Positions 38,000 to 47,574 are shown, numbered from the stretch's first letter. The stretch is 64,000 bases of DNA from Allobosea sp035944375 (GCF_035944375.1 NZ_DASZBE010000044.1), one strand, 5' to 3'. Translations and numbers: made by a program. The notes: generated from the sequence alone by a model not told the origin.

Positions 38000-38254
38000 A
38001 TGTCCGCTACCATGACGACAACTATCGAGCTCAATGGTCCGCTCGGCGACTTCGTCGCGGACAAGGTCGGGGAGAACGGGCCCTATGCGGATGCCGGCGA
38101 ATACATCCGCGATCTGATCCGGCGCGACCGTGAGCGCAGCGAGCGCGAGGCCTTCGACAGGCTGAAGGCGGAGCTGACCCAGGCCTTTGCTGCGCCCGAA
38201 TCGAGCTATGTGTCCTTGACGGCAGCCGAGGTCATCGCGCGCAACAAGGCTTGA
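38000..38254 (+). CDS. ParD-like type II antitoxin
   Basis: The 84-residue protein has an N-terminal ribbon-helix-helix (TTTIELNGPLGDFVADKV, then YADAGEYIRDLIRRD), as in ParD/CopG antitoxins, and a C-terminal toxin-binding helix. It should bind its own promoter and neutralise the ParE-like product 6 bases downstream. A TATACT -10 element at 37975-37980 lies just ahead, without a clear -35. The start may be ATG 38000 or 38012; AGGGAGGGG precedes the former. Confidence 0.9.
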   Translation: MSATMTTTIELNGPLGDFVADKVGENGPYADAGEYIRDLIRRDRERSEREAFDRLKAELTQAFAAPESSYVSLTAAEVIARNKA

Positions 38255-38260
38255 GCGCGA

Positions 38261-38575
38261 ATGGCCGCCATCCGCGTTCAACAAGCCGCTTCGCATCGTA
38301 TCGACGAGATTTATCGCTATACCAAGGAGCGTTGGGGCAAAGAGCAGGCGGATCGCTACATCTCAGGACTGTTTGCGTCATTCGAGCGCATCGACGGCCA
38401 TGCCGTTCTGTCGCGCCCCGTCCCGGCTGAGTTCGGCGTCAATGGGTTCGTGTTTCGCCACGAGCGGCATTTCGTCTATTGGCGCCGCCTTTCGAACGGC
38501 GACATCGGCATCGTGACGATCCTTCACGAGCGCATGCATCAGATCGACCGCTTTCGCGACGATGCCGGCTCATGA
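38261..38575 (+). CDS. ParE-like type II toxin
   Basis: The 104-residue RelE/ParE-superfamily protein shows VQQAASHRIDEIYRYTKERWG, then AEFGVNGFVFRHERHFVYWRR and IVTILHERMHQIDRF at the C-terminus, the usual ParE pattern with an R-H-x-H-F-V-Y-W strand. ParE toxins poison DNA gyrase; some relatives act on the ribosome instead. The pair is inserted between hslU and murJ, and its coding sequence looks less GC-rich than its neighbours, suggesting acquisition. Confidence 0.9.
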   Translation: MAAIRVQQAASHRIDEIYRYTKERWGKEQADRYISGLFASFERIDGHAVLSRPVPAEFGVNGFVFRHERHFVYWRRLSNGDIGIVTILHERMHQIDRFRDDAGS

Positions 38576-38591
38576 TGTGGGGGATAACGGA

Positions 38592-40175
38592 GTGAGCCAG
38601 GCCAGGCCACAGCCGTCGTCTCATCTCGCCCGCAACTCACTCGTGGTCGGGCTGGCGACGGTGCTGTCGCGCCTGCTCGGCTTCGCCCGCGACATGCTGA
38701 TCGCGCGGATGCTGGGCGCCGGGCCGGTGGCGGACGCCTTCCTCGTCGCCTTCCGCCTGCCCAATCTGATGCGCCGCGTGCTGGGCGAAGGCGGGCTGAA
38801 CGCGCCCTTCGTGCCGGTTTATCTCGATCTGCGGTCCGCGGAGGGTGTGCAGGCCGCGCGGCGCTTCGTCGGCGAGGCCTTCGCCTGGCTGGCGCTCGGC
38901 GTCGGTGCCGCCACGGGACTCGGGCTGCTGCTCGCGCCCTGGCTCGTTCTCGCCATCGCAGGCGGATTCCACGACGCGCCTCAGACCCTGGCGATGGCGA
39001 CGGCCTATACGCGGATCGCGCTGCCCTTCCTCGCCTTCACGACACTCGCCTCGCTGCTCGCCGCTGTGCTGAATTCGGAGGGACGCTTTCTCGTCGCCGC
39101 GCTGGCGCCCTCCTTGCTCAACCTCGTGCTGATCGCCGCCCTGATCGTCGCGCTGACGACCGGCATGCCCTCGGCGCAGGGGGCTGCTCTGATCGCGGCT
39201 GCGGTCAGCCTCGGCGGCGCGCTGCACCTGCTGATGGTCGCCATGGCCCTGTGGCATGGCGACATGCCGCTGGTTCGGCCCCGCCTGCGCTGGTCGCCAG
39301 AGATGACGCGGCTGCTGCGGCTCGGCGGCCCGGCGCTGCTGGCGGCCTCGACCTCCCAGCTTGTGCTGCTGGTTTCGACGCAGATCGCCTCGGTGCAGCC
39401 CGGCGCCGTGTCCTGGCTCTACTATGCGGACCGGGTCTTCCAGCTGCCGCTCGGTTTCGTCGCGGTGGCGATGGGCGTGGTGCTGCTGCCCGCCATCGCG
39501 CTCCGCGAGACCAGCGGCGACGAGGCCGGGCGCCGCGACATGATCGACCGTGCGCTGGTTCTGGGCCTGGCTCTGGCCATTCCGGCGGCGATCGCGCTCG
39601 CCTGGCTCGCCGACCCGATCATTTCCGTCCTGTTCGAGCGCGGCCGCTTCACCGAGATCGACCGAATCCGGACGGCCGATGCGATGCAGGCTTTCGCCGC
39701 CGGTCTGCCCTTCGCCGTCATCGCCAAGGTTTTCGCCCAGGTCTATTTCGCCCGCCAGACGCCGCGGCTGCCGCTCTATGCCGGGCTGGCGGCACTCGGC
39801 GTCGCGATCCTGGCAGGGCAAGTCGCAGCTCTGCCCAGCCCCGCGACCAATGCCGCGGCGGCGGCGAGCCTCGCCTTCGTCACGCAGGCCTGCGTGCTGG
39901 CCGGCTTCCTCGCGCGCGACCAGCTGTGGCGGCCGCGCCTGGCCCTGCTCCGGCCAGTCTTCGCCGTGATCACCGCGAGCCTCGTCATGGTGGCGGCGCT
40001 CGCGGCCATGACGCCCTGGCTGGCCGAGAGCCTGTCGACCCAGTCGGCGCTGCTGCGGCGCGCGGCCGCGCTGGGCGCCCTGTGCTGCGGCGGTGGTCTC
40101 GTCTATGCCGCGGCGGGGCGGCTGCTCGGCGCCTTCCGACTGCGCGACCTCGGCCGGCTGGGCAAGCCGCTCTGA
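38592..40175 (+). CDS. murJ: Lipid II flippase MurJ
   Basis: The 527-residue MOP-superfamily protein has 14 expected membrane helices and the MurJ N-terminus LARNSLVVGLATVLSRLLGFARDMLIARMLGAG, with NLMRRVLGEGGLNAPFVPVY. It moves lipid II across the inner membrane for peptidoglycan synthesis. I start at GTG 38592, with GGGGA 8 bases upstream; an ATG at 38562 overlapping the toxin gene is an alternative. It is followed 88 bases later by trpS. Confidence 0.95.
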   Translation: MSQARPQPSSHLARNSLVVGLATVLSRLLGFARDMLIARMLGAGPVADAFLVAFRLPNLMRRVLGEGGLNAPFVPVYLDLRSAEGVQAARRFVGEAFAWLALGVGAATGLGLLLAPWLVLAIAGGFHDAPQTLAMATAYTRIALPFLAFTTLASLLAAVLNSEGRFLVAALAPSLLNLVLIAALIVALTTGMPSAQGAALIAAAVSLGGALHLLMVAMALWHGDMPLVRPRLRWSPEMTRLLRLGGPALLAASTSQLVLLVSTQIASVQPGAVSWLYYADRVFQLPLGFVAVAMGVVLLPAIALRETSGDEAGRRDMIDRALVLGLALAIPAAIALAWLADPIISVLFERGRFTEIDRIRTADAMQAFAAGLPFAVIAKVFAQVYFARQTPRLPLYAGLAALGVAILAGQVAALPSPATNAAAAASLAFVTQACVLAGFLARDQLWRPRLALLRPVFAVITASLVMVAALAAMTPWLAESLSTQSALLRRAAALGALCCGGGLVYAAAGRLLGAFRLRDLGRLGKPL

Positions 40176-40263
40176 CATCGACGGCCAGGCTTGCCCTTGC
40201 GCCCCGGGCGGGCTTCGGCCAGAACGCGGCACTCCAGACGACCCCATTATCGCGGAGCGCCCG

Positions 40264-41313
40264 ATGGCGACCTTTCACCAGCGCGTCTTCTCCGGCATGC
40301 AGCCGACCTCGACGCTGCATCTCGGCAATTATCTGGGCGCGCTGACCAACTGGGTCGCGATGCAGGAGACGCATGAGTGCATCTATTGCGTCGTCGACAT
40401 GCACGCGATCACCGTCTGGCAGGACCCGGCCGACCTGACGCGGGCGATCCGCGAGGTCACGGCGGCCTATGTCGCGGCCGGCGTCGATCCCAGGCGCAGC
40501 ATCATCTTCAACCAGAGCCAGGTTTCGCAGCATGCGGAACTCGCCTGGGTGTTCAACTGCGTGGCCCGGCTGGGATGGCTCAACCGGATGACGCAGTTCA
40601 AGGAGAAGGCCGGCAAGGACCGCGAGAACGCCTCGATCGGGCTTTATGCCTATCCGGCACTGATGGCGGCCGACATCCTGCTCTACAAGGCGACGCATGT
40701 GCCGGTCGGCGAGGACCAGAAGCAGCATCTCGAGCTCGCCCGCGACATTGCGCAGAAGTTCAACAATGACTTCGGCGCGCAGATCGCGGAGCGCGGGCTC
40801 GGCACGGGCGATCTCGGCTTCTTCCCGCAGCCCGAGCCGATGATCCAGGGCCCGGCGCCCCGCGTGATGAGCCTGCGCGACGGCACCAAGAAGATGTCGA
40901 AGTCCGACGCCTCGGACAATTCGCGCATCAACCTGACGGACGACGCCGAGACCATCGCCCAGAAGATCCGCAAGGCGAAGACCGACCCCGACGCGCTGCC
41001 CTCCGAGGAGAAGGGGCTGGAGGGACGCCCCGAAGCCGAGAATCTCGTCGGCATCTATGCCGGGCTGAACGGCGAGACCAAGGCGCAGGTCCTCGCCCAG
41101 TTCGGCGGCGGGCAGTTCTCCGGCTTCAAGTCCGCGCTGGTCGACCTCGCCGTGGCCAAGCTCTCGCCGATCGCCGGCGAGATGCGGCGCCTGCTCGCCG
41201 ATGTCAGCCATATCGACGGCATCCTCGGCGAGGGCGCGCGGCGGGCGGAGGCGATCGCCGCGCCGATCATGCGCGATGTCAAGGACATCGTCGGCTTCGT
41301 GCGGCGCGGCTGA
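40264..41313 (+). CDS. trpS: Tryptophanyl-tRNA synthetase
   Basis: The 349-residue class I synthetase has the HIGH-type motif as HLGN in SGMQPTSTLHLGNYLGA and the KMSKS loop as KKMSKSDAS. It charges tRNA-Trp. ATG 40264 is chosen because it matches the family N-terminus and has a GGAG ribosome site 8 bases upstream. The murJ-trpS order is, as I recall, common in this group of bacteria. Confidence 0.97.
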   Translation: MATFHQRVFSGMQPTSTLHLGNYLGALTNWVAMQETHECIYCVVDMHAITVWQDPADLTRAIREVTAAYVAAGVDPRRSIIFNQSQVSQHAELAWVFNCVARLGWLNRMTQFKEKAGKDRENASIGLYAYPALMAADILLYKATHVPVGEDQKQHLELARDIAQKFNNDFGAQIAERGLGTGDLGFFPQPEPMIQGPAPRVMSLRDGTKKMSKSDASDNSRINLTDDAETIAQKIRKAKTDPDALPSEEKGLEGRPEAENLVGIYAGLNGETKAQVLAQFGGGQFSGFKSALVDLAVAKLSPIAGEMRRLLADVSHIDGILGEGARRAEAIAAPIMRDVKDIVGFVRRG

Positions 41314-41404
41314 GCCCCGCGAAGGAGACAACGGCACGGGCTTGCACTGACGTTGCGGCGCAGGCCACCATGACCGCTCCCGGAGCGGCGGCAGGGCACA
41401 TTCA

Positions 41405-41899
41405 ATGGTAAAGCGACGGCGGTCCTACGAGACGGGCCATCGACCGAAATTCCTCGCGGTGGTCGACGACAGCGCCGAATGCGCCAAGGCGATCCGCTTC
41501 GCGGCGCGGCGCTGTGCCCGAACCGGCGCCGCCATGGTGCTTCTGGGCGTCGTCAAACCGCCCGAGCATGAAACCTGGCTCGGCGTCGGGGCCGTGATGC
41601 AGGCGGAGGCCGAGGCCGAGGCCGAGAAGCTGATCGATGGTGCGGTCGAGGCAGTGCGCACCTTCGCCGGGCTCGAGCCCGAGCGTGTCGTGCGCACCGG
41701 CGACAAGGCGGACGAGGTCGTCAAGCTGATCGAGGCGGACGAGGATATCTCGCTGCTCGTGCTGGCCGCGGGCGCGGGGCGCGACGGCCCGGGGCCACTG
41801 GTCAGCGCGCTGGCGGGCAAGTCGGCCGCGAGCTTCCCGATCCCCGTCGCGATCGTGCCCGGCCATCTCGAAGACGAGGAAATCGACGCCCTGGCGTGA
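41405..41899 (+). CDS. Universal stress protein, single domain
   Basis: This 164-residue UspA-fold protein shows FLAVVDDSAECAKAIRFAARRCA, a central acidic helix (AEAEAEAEKLIDGAVEAV), VVRTGDKADEVVKLIE and SLLVLAAGAGRDGPGP. The ATP-binding GxxGxxx(S/T) motif is not clear, so it may not bind ATP. It lies between trpS and the Nfu gene as its own unit. I found no EcfG-like motif in front of it. Confidence 0.88.
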   Translation: MVKRRRSYETGHRPKFLAVVDDSAECAKAIRFAARRCARTGAAMVLLGVVKPPEHETWLGVGAVMQAEAEAEAEKLIDGAVEAVRTFAGLEPERVVRTGDKADEVVKLIEADEDISLLVLAAGAGRDGPGPLVSALAGKSAASFPIPVAIVPGHLEDEEIDALA

Positions 41900-42008
41900 C
41901 GGCCCCCGGCGCCACCGCGTCGGATCACGCTGGAATGATTCGCGTCGGGCGCCTATATCTGCCCCATGGAACGGCGGCCTTGACCCGTCCGGGACCGGAG
42001 ACTCCAGC

Positions 42009-42569
42009 ATGTTCATCCAGACCGAAGCCACGCCAAACCCGGCGACCCTGAAATTCCTGCCCGGCCGCACCGTCATGCAAGACGGCACGCTCGAGCTGCG
42101 CGATGCGGAACAGGCCGAGCGCTCGCCCCTGGCGCAGCGCCTCTTCGGCGTGTCCGGCGTGTCCGGCGTCTTTCTCGGTGCCGATTTCATCACCGTGACC
42201 AAGGCCGGCGGCGAGTGGCCGCATCTGAAGCCTGCGATCCTCGGCGCGATCATGGAGCATTTCATGTCGGGCGCCCCGGTGCTGGCGAGCGGCTCCCAGG
42301 CGGACGTGATCGAGGAGGGCGAATTCTTCGCGCCCGAGGACGCCCAGACGGTCGAGACGATCAAGGATCTGCTGGAGACGCGCATCCGGCCGGCGGTCGC
42401 GGGCGATGGCGGCGACATCACCTTCCGCGGCTTCAAGGACGGCACGGTCTATCTCGCGATGAAGGGCTCCTGCTCGGGCTGCCCCTCCTCGACCGCGACG
42501 CTGAAGCACGGCATCCAGAACCTGCTGCGCCACTTCCTGCCGGATGTGCGCGAGGTCGAGGCGATTTGA
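42009..42569 (+). CDS. NifU-family (Nfu) iron-sulfur scaffold protein
   Basis: The 186-residue protein has the Nfu N-terminal domain (MFIQTEATPNPATLKFLPG) and a C-terminal NifU-like domain with the cluster-binding CSGC motif in MKGSCSGCPSSTATLKHGI. It carries and delivers Fe-S clusters to target enzymes in the cytoplasm. The following tsaB starts 94 bases later. MiaB, an Fe-S enzyme likely to need such clusters, is encoded about 2 kb downstream. Confidence 0.95.
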   Translation: MFIQTEATPNPATLKFLPGRTVMQDGTLELRDAEQAERSPLAQRLFGVSGVSGVFLGADFITVTKAGGEWPHLKPAILGAIMEHFMSGAPVLASGSQADVIEEGEFFAPEDAQTVETIKDLLETRIRPAVAGDGGDITFRGFKDGTVYLAMKGSCSGCPSSTATLKHGIQNLLRHFLPDVREVEAI

Positions 42570-42663
42570 TCCGCGTTCCGGCATCGAGGCCATCATCCCG
42601 GAGCGGCGCGGCGGCGCCGCGTCTGCGGGATGATCCGCCTCTTCACTCGCAAACTGAGCTCTG

Positions 42664-43347
42664 ATGCGCATTCTCGCGATCGACACCGCGCTCGGCGCCT
42701 GTTCGGCCTGCGTTCTCGAGGCTGGCTCGGCGCAGCCGCTCGCGATCGAGCAGGTCGCGATGGAGCGCGGCCATGCCGAGGCTCTGATGCCGCTGATCGA
42801 GCGCGTGATGAACGCGGTCGAGGGCGGCTTTTCCTCGCTCGACCGCGTCGCCGTGACGGTGGGACCCGGCAGCTATACCGGCTTGCGGGTCGGCGTCAGC
42901 GCCGCGCGGGCCATCGCGCTCGCGGCGAAAATTCCCGCTGTCGGCGTGACCACGCTGGCCGCCTGCGCCGCGCCGCTGGTCGGCCGCGAGACCGGCCGCG
43001 TGATCGCCGCGGCGCTCGACGCCAAGCACGGGCAGGTCTGGTTCCAGGCGCTGAGCTCGGAGGGCCGGCCCATCGTCGCGCTGCGCCAGGTCAGCTATCG
43101 CGACGCCGCACGCGCCATCGGGGCGGGGCCGGTCAGCCTCGTCGGGTCAGCTGCACTGGCCGTCGCCAACGAGGCCTGGGCGATCGGGCTCGACGCGCTG
43201 GTGCTCGACGACGCCCGCGCTCCCGACGTGACCTGGGTGGCGCGCCTCGGACTGATCGCCGACCCCGAGACCGCGCCGCCGCGGCCGCTCTATCTCAAGG
43301 CCCCCGAGACGACGCCGCAGGACCGCGCCCGGCTGCCGCGACGCTGA
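42664..43347 (+). CDS. tsaB: tRNA threonylcarbamoyladenosine biosynthesis protein TsaB
   Basis: The 227-residue ASKHA-fold protein shows MRILAIDTALGACSACVLE, the HAEALMPLIERVM segment and VTVGPGSYTGLRVGVSAARAIA. TsaB partners TsaD and TsaE to make t6A37 in ANN-decoding tRNAs. It lacks the metal-binding histidines of TsaD, as expected. It is followed by rimI and then the acyltransferase and miaB, a familiar alphaproteobacterial order. Confidence 0.95.
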   Translation: MRILAIDTALGACSACVLEAGSAQPLAIEQVAMERGHAEALMPLIERVMNAVEGGFSSLDRVAVTVGPGSYTGLRVGVSAARAIALAAKIPAVGVTTLAACAAPLVGRETGRVIAAALDAKHGQVWFQALSSEGRPIVALRQVSYRDAARAIGAGPVSLVGSAALAVANEAWAIGLDALVLDDARAPDVTWVARLGLIADPETAPPRPLYLKAPETTPQDRARLPRR

Positions 43348-43429
43348 GGGCCGCCACCGAAGGCGTGGCGCAACGGCCATGCTTGCCCGACAGGACTTGC
43401 CACACGCCCTGACTGTGCCATCAAGCGGC

Positions 43430-43927
43430 ATGGACTGGCTGCGGCGACTTCTCCACCCTCAGGCATGCCCGGTGCGGACGGAGCGCCTCGATGCGCGCCA
43501 CGCCCGGGATGTTGCCGCCCTGCACGGTCAGGGCGGCTTCGCGCGCGGCTGGGAGCCCGGGGAATGCGCGGCGCTGATGGCCGACGGAAATGTCGTTGCG
43601 GATGGCGTGTTCACGGGCGCGGCGGCGCGGCCGGCCGGTTTCGTGATGTCGCGCCAGGCCGCCGACGAGGCCGAGATCCTCTCGATCGTGGTGGCGCCGG
43701 CCCAGCGCGGCCACCGGCTCGGCGCCAGTCTCCTCGGAGCGCATCTGTCTCGGCTCGCGGGCCGCGGGGTAATCCAGGTCTTCCTCGAGGTCGAGGAGGG
43801 CAATGTCGCCGCCGAGCGGCTCTATCGCCATCTCGGCTTCCGCGAGGTCGGGCGCCGCAAGGGTTACTATCCGAAATCCGACGGCAGCCGCGCGGCCGCG
43901 ATCGCCATGCGGCTCGACCTGGCGTGA
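43430..43927 (+). CDS. rimI: Ribosomal-protein-alanine N-acetyltransferase RimI
   Basis: The 165-residue GNAT protein has ILSIVVAPAQRGHRLGASLLGAHL with the acetyl-CoA loop and LEVEEGNVAAERLYRHLGFREVGRRKGYY, characteristic of RimI, which acetylates ribosomal protein S18. ATG 43430 gives MDWLRRLLHP; a longer start at 43379 is possible but lacks family support. Its position directly after tsaB supports the name. Confidence 0.92.
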   Translation: MDWLRRLLHPQACPVRTERLDARHARDVAALHGQGGFARGWEPGECAALMADGNVVADGVFTGAAARPAGFVMSRQAADEAEILSIVVAPAQRGHRLGASLLGAHLSRLAGRGVIQVFLEVEEGNVAAERLYRHLGFREVGRRKGYYPKSDGSRAAAIAMRLDLA

Positions 43928-43943
43928 GCGAAACGGTGCTCGC

Positions 43944-44756
43944 ATGAGAGGGTTCGCTCCCGGCGCCGTCCTGCGTCTCTCGGCGCTGGCCATGGGCATG
44001 GTCGCCTTGATGCCGGTGCAGATGCTGGTGATGCGCGTCGCGCCGTCGCGCGGGGCCGCGATCCCGCGGCTGTTCCACCGTCTCACCTGCCGCTGCCTCG
44101 GAGTGAGGCGGCGCGTGCGGGGCACGCCGCCGCCGGCCGGCAGCAGCGGGCTGATCGTCGCCAACCACGTCTCCTGGCTCGACATCGCCGTGCTCGGGGC
44201 CGAGCGGCCGGTCTGCTTCGTGGCCAAGAGCGAAGTCGCGGCCTGGCCGGTAATCGGTTTCCTGGCGAAGCTGCAGCGCACCGTCTTCATCGACCGCTCG
44301 CGCCGGGCGGCCACGGCCGATGTCGCGGCGCAAATGGGCGAACGGCTCTCGGCCGGGGAGGCCGTGGTGCTGTTCGCGGAGGGGACGACGGGCGACGGAA
44401 CGCGCATCCTGCCGATGCGCTCCTCCTTGCTGGGGGCGGCGCATGAGGCGCTCGGCAAAAGCGAGACCGAAGCTGCGGCGGACATCGCCGTCTACCCGCT
44501 GACGATCAGCTATACGGGTTTCCATGGCATGGCGGGCGGCCGGGCCGAGCGCGCGATGCTCGCCTGGTACGGCGACACCGAACTCGCGCCGCATCTGAAG
44601 ACGGTGCTGCGCGCCGGTGCGATCGATGTCGAGCTGGTCTGGGGCGCGCCGATCGCCATGGGCCGCGAGACCTCCCGCAAGGAGGCGACGCGGCGCGCGG
44701 AGGCCGCGATCCGCAAGGCGCGACAGGAGACCGTCAGCGGCCGCACCGTGCCGTGA
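43944..44756 (+). CDS. 1-acyl-sn-glycerol-3-phosphate acyltransferase (PlsC family)
   Basis: The 270-residue membrane-associated enzyme has an N-terminal hydrophobic helix (LSALAMGMVALMPVQMLVM), the catalytic NHVSWLD (NHxxxxD, residues about 72-78), the FIDRSRR segment and the glycerol phosphate-binding LFAEGTTGDG. It acylates lysophosphatidic acid or a related lysolipid. It follows rimI after 16 bases, probably in one operon ending with miaB. Confidence 0.92.
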   Translation: MRGFAPGAVLRLSALAMGMVALMPVQMLVMRVAPSRGAAIPRLFHRLTCRCLGVRRRVRGTPPPAGSSGLIVANHVSWLDIAVLGAERPVCFVAKSEVAAWPVIGFLAKLQRTVFIDRSRRAATADVAAQMGERLSAGEAVVLFAEGTTGDGTRILPMRSSLLGAAHEALGKSETEAAADIAVYPLTISYTGFHGMAGGRAERAMLAWYGDTELAPHLKTVLRAGAIDVELVWGAPIAMGRETSRKEATRRAEAAIRKARQETVSGRTVP

Positions 44757-44847
44757 GCGGCCCCTTGCCGGGCCGGGTCCTCGCGCGATGGCAAGCATCA
44801 GGCGGGAGCCCGTTTCCTCGCGGCCCGATCCGGAGTAAGGAAACGGT

Positions 44848-46254
44848 TTGGAGACCAGACCCGGCGCGATGAAGAAAGTCCATATCAAGTCCTTCGGCTG
44901 CCAGATGAACGTCTATGACGGCCAGCGCATGGCCGACATCCTGGGCGAACAGGGCTTCGAGGAAACGGCGACGCCGGAAGGCGCGGACCTGATCCTGCTG
45001 AACACCTGTCATATCCGCGACCGGGCGGTTCAGAAGGTCTATACCGAGCTCGGCAAGCTGCGCGACCTCAAGAATGCGCAGACCGCGCAGGGCCAGGACA
45101 CGCGCATCGTCGTGGCCGGCTGCGTCGCCCAGGCCGAGGGGGCCGAGATCCAGCGGCGCCAGCCGGCGGTCGATCTCGTCGTCGGGCCGCAGGCCTATCA
45201 CCGCCTGCCCGAACTGCTCGAGCAGGCGCGCGCGAAGCGCGTCGTCGACACCGACCTGCCGATCGACGACAAGTTCGGCCATCTGCCGGCCCCGCGGCCC
45301 CAGGCGATCCGGCGCCGCGGCATCTCGGCCTTCGTCACGGTGCAGGAAGGCTGCGACAAGTTCTGCGCCTTCTGCGTCGTGCCCTATACCCGCGGCGCGG
45401 AATTCTCGCGGCCGGTCGCGCAGGTCATGGCCGAGATCGAGCGGCTGGCGGCCTCGGGCGTGCAGGACGTCACGCTGATCGGCCAGAATGTCAACGCCTA
45501 TCATGGCGAGGGTCCCGACGGGGGTGTCTGGGGGCTGGCGCGACTGATGCATCGCGTCGCGGAGGTGCCGGGAATCGCCCGGATCCGCTACACGACGAGC
45601 CATCCCCGCGACATGGACGACGACCTCATCGCTGCGCACCGGGACCTGCCGCAGCTGATGCCGTTCCTGCATCTGCCGGTGCAGGCCGGCTCCGACCGCA
45701 TCCTGGCGGCGATGAACCGCAGGCATACGGCCGATGACTACCGGCGGCTGGTCGCCCGGATCCGCGAGGCGCGGCCCGACATCGCCCTCTCCTCCGACTT
45801 CATCGTCGGCTTCCCGGGGGAAACGGACGCCGATTTCGAGGCGACGATCGCGCTGGTCGACGAGATCGGCTTCGCGTCGAGCTACTCCTTCAAGTATTCG
45901 ACCCGTCCGGGCACGCCGGCCGCCGAGCTCGGCGAGCAGGTGCCCGCCGCGCTGATGGACGAGCGGCTGTACCGGCTGCAGGCGCGGATCGAACATCACC
46001 GCCAGGCCTTCAACCACGCGATGGTGGGCCGCACGGTCGAAATCCTGCTGGAGCGGGCGGGACGTCACCCCGGCCAGCTTGCGGGAAAGTCGCCCTACCT
46101 TCAGGCTGTCCAGATCGAGACGGAGACGAATCAGATCGGCGACCGGGTGCAGGTGGTGATCGAGCGGGCGGGCTCCAACTCGCTCTTCGGCCGCAAGGCC
46201 GGGGAGCCGGCGTCGCCCGGGCTGCCGCGCCCGTCGAAGGACATGGCCGCGTGA
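44848..46254 (+). CDS. miaB: tRNA-2-methylthio-N6-dimethylallyladenosine synthase
   Basis: The 468-residue radical-SAM methylthiotransferase has an N-terminal UPF0004 domain with cluster cysteines in FGCQMNVYD, NTCHIRD and AGCVAQ, then the radical-SAM motif CDKFCAFC and a C-terminal TRAM domain. It modifies A37 of tRNAs. I use the TTG at 44848 because TAAGGA lies 7 bases upstream; the ATG at 44869 (MKKVHIKSFG) is the main alternative. Confidence 0.95.
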   Translation: METRPGAMKKVHIKSFGCQMNVYDGQRMADILGEQGFEETATPEGADLILLNTCHIRDRAVQKVYTELGKLRDLKNAQTAQGQDTRIVVAGCVAQAEGAEIQRRQPAVDLVVGPQAYHRLPELLEQARAKRVVDTDLPIDDKFGHLPAPRPQAIRRRGISAFVTVQEGCDKFCAFCVVPYTRGAEFSRPVAQVMAEIERLAASGVQDVTLIGQNVNAYHGEGPDGGVWGLARLMHRVAEVPGIARIRYTTSHPRDMDDDLIAAHRDLPQLMPFLHLPVQAGSDRILAAMNRRHTADDYRRLVARIREARPDIALSSDFIVGFPGETDADFEATIALVDEIGFASSYSFKYSTRPGTPAAELGEQVPAALMDERLYRLQARIEHHRQAFNHAMVGRTVEILLERAGRHPGQLAGKSPYLQAVQIETETNQIGDRVQVVIERAGSNSLFGRKAGEPASPGLPRPSKDMAA

Positions 46255-46413
46255 CGGCCCTTCAGCCCTCCTGTCCCGCAGCGCCGGCCGTCACGGCGAT
46301 CCCCTGTCATCAGACTGCCAACGTCGCGTCGGCTGATAGGGACGATTCATCCGCTCAACGACCCGGCCTCACGCTCCTGTCCGGCCGGAACAGGCGCCAG
46401 GGAGACGACGCTT

Positions 46414-47574
46414 TTGGCACAGGCTGACTCGACGAGACCGGAACGGAGCCCGCGGCGCGAGCTGGCGCCGACGCGCATGGACAGTCTGACGCGGGACGGT
46501 CTGCCGACCACCGAGGTGCTGCTGTCCTTCGACGACAACCGGCTGGCGAGCCTCGTCTTCGGACATTACGATCAGAACCTGGCGCATCTCGAGCGCCGCC
46601 TCGGCGTCGTCATCAGCCCCAATGGCAATCATGCGACGATCAAGGGCCCGCGCGAGACGGCCGAGCAGGCCGGGCGCGTGCTGAAGACACTTTACACGCG
46701 GGCGAAAGCGGGAGCCTCGGTGACGCTGGGCGAGGTCGACGGCGCCATCGAGGAAAGCAACGTCCAGCGCTCGCTGTTTCCGGCGGCCGACACCGGAAAG
46801 GCGTCCTTCGACGCCATCGTCACGCGCAAGCGCGGCCCCGTCCGGGCGCGCAACGCGGCGCAGGACGCCTATCTGCGGCAGCTCAAGCGCAATGAGCTCG
46901 TGCTCGCGGAAGGCCCGGCCGGCACCGGCAAGACCTGGCTCGCCGTCGGCCATGCGGTTTCGCTGATCGAGCAGGGCGTGGTCGAGCGGATGGTGCTGTC
47001 GCGGCCGGCTGTTGAGGCCGGCGAGCGGCTCGGCTTCCTGCCCGGCGACATGCGCGAGAAGGTCGACCCCTATCTGCGGCCGATCTACGACGCGCTCAAC
47101 GACTTCATGGAGGCGCGCCATGTCGAGCGGGCCCTGCAGACCGGCATGATCGAGATCGCGCCGCTCGCCTTCATGCGCGGACGCACGCTGACCAATGCGG
47201 TCGTGCTGCTCGACGAGGCGCAGAACGCGACCTCGGTGCAGATGAAGATGTTCCTGACCCGCCTCGGCGAGGGCTCGCGGATGATCATCACCGGCGACCC
47301 CTCGCAGATCGACCTCCCTCCGGGACAGCGCTCGGGGCTGATCGAGGCGGTGAAGCTGCTCTCGGGCGTCGAGGGCGTCGGCTATGCGAAGTTCGAGGAG
47401 GGCGACGTCGTCCGACACGATCTCGTGCGCCGCATCGTCATGGCCTATGAGAGCGCGGCCCGGCGCGAGCGCGAGGAACGCGAGGAGCGGATGCGCGCGC
47501 CCCTGCCCGAGGCGCCGATCGAGAGCGAGACCGAAGGCCTGAAGCGCACGCTCTCGCGGGAGCGCCCGCGATGA
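46414..47574 (+). CDS. PhoH-family ATPase (YbeZ)
   Basis: The 386-residue cytoplasmic ATPase has an N-terminal KH-like region (about 50-110), then the PhoH domain with Walker A GPAGTGKTWLAVGHAV, RPAVEAGERLGFLPGDMREKVDP, and Walker B VVLLDEAQNAT. YbeZ works with the YbeY endoribonuclease in ribosome and rRNA quality control. The TTG start has GGGAG 10 bases before it. It overlaps ybeY by 4 bases and heads a four-gene operon. Confidence 0.94.
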   Translation: MAQADSTRPERSPRRELAPTRMDSLTRDGLPTTEVLLSFDDNRLASLVFGHYDQNLAHLERRLGVVISPNGNHATIKGPRETAEQAGRVLKTLYTRAKAGASVTLGEVDGAIEESNVQRSLFPAADTGKASFDAIVTRKRGPVRARNAAQDAYLRQLKRNELVLAEGPAGTGKTWLAVGHAVSLIEQGVVERMVLSRPAVEAGERLGFLPGDMREKVDPYLRPIYDALNDFMEARHVERALQTGMIEIAPLAFMRGRTLTNAVVLLDEAQNATSVQMKMFLTRLGEGSRMIITGDPSQIDLPPGQRSGLIEAVKLLSGVEGVGYAKFEEGDVVRHDLVRRIVMAYESAARREREEREERMRAPLPEAPIESETEGLKRTLSRERPR

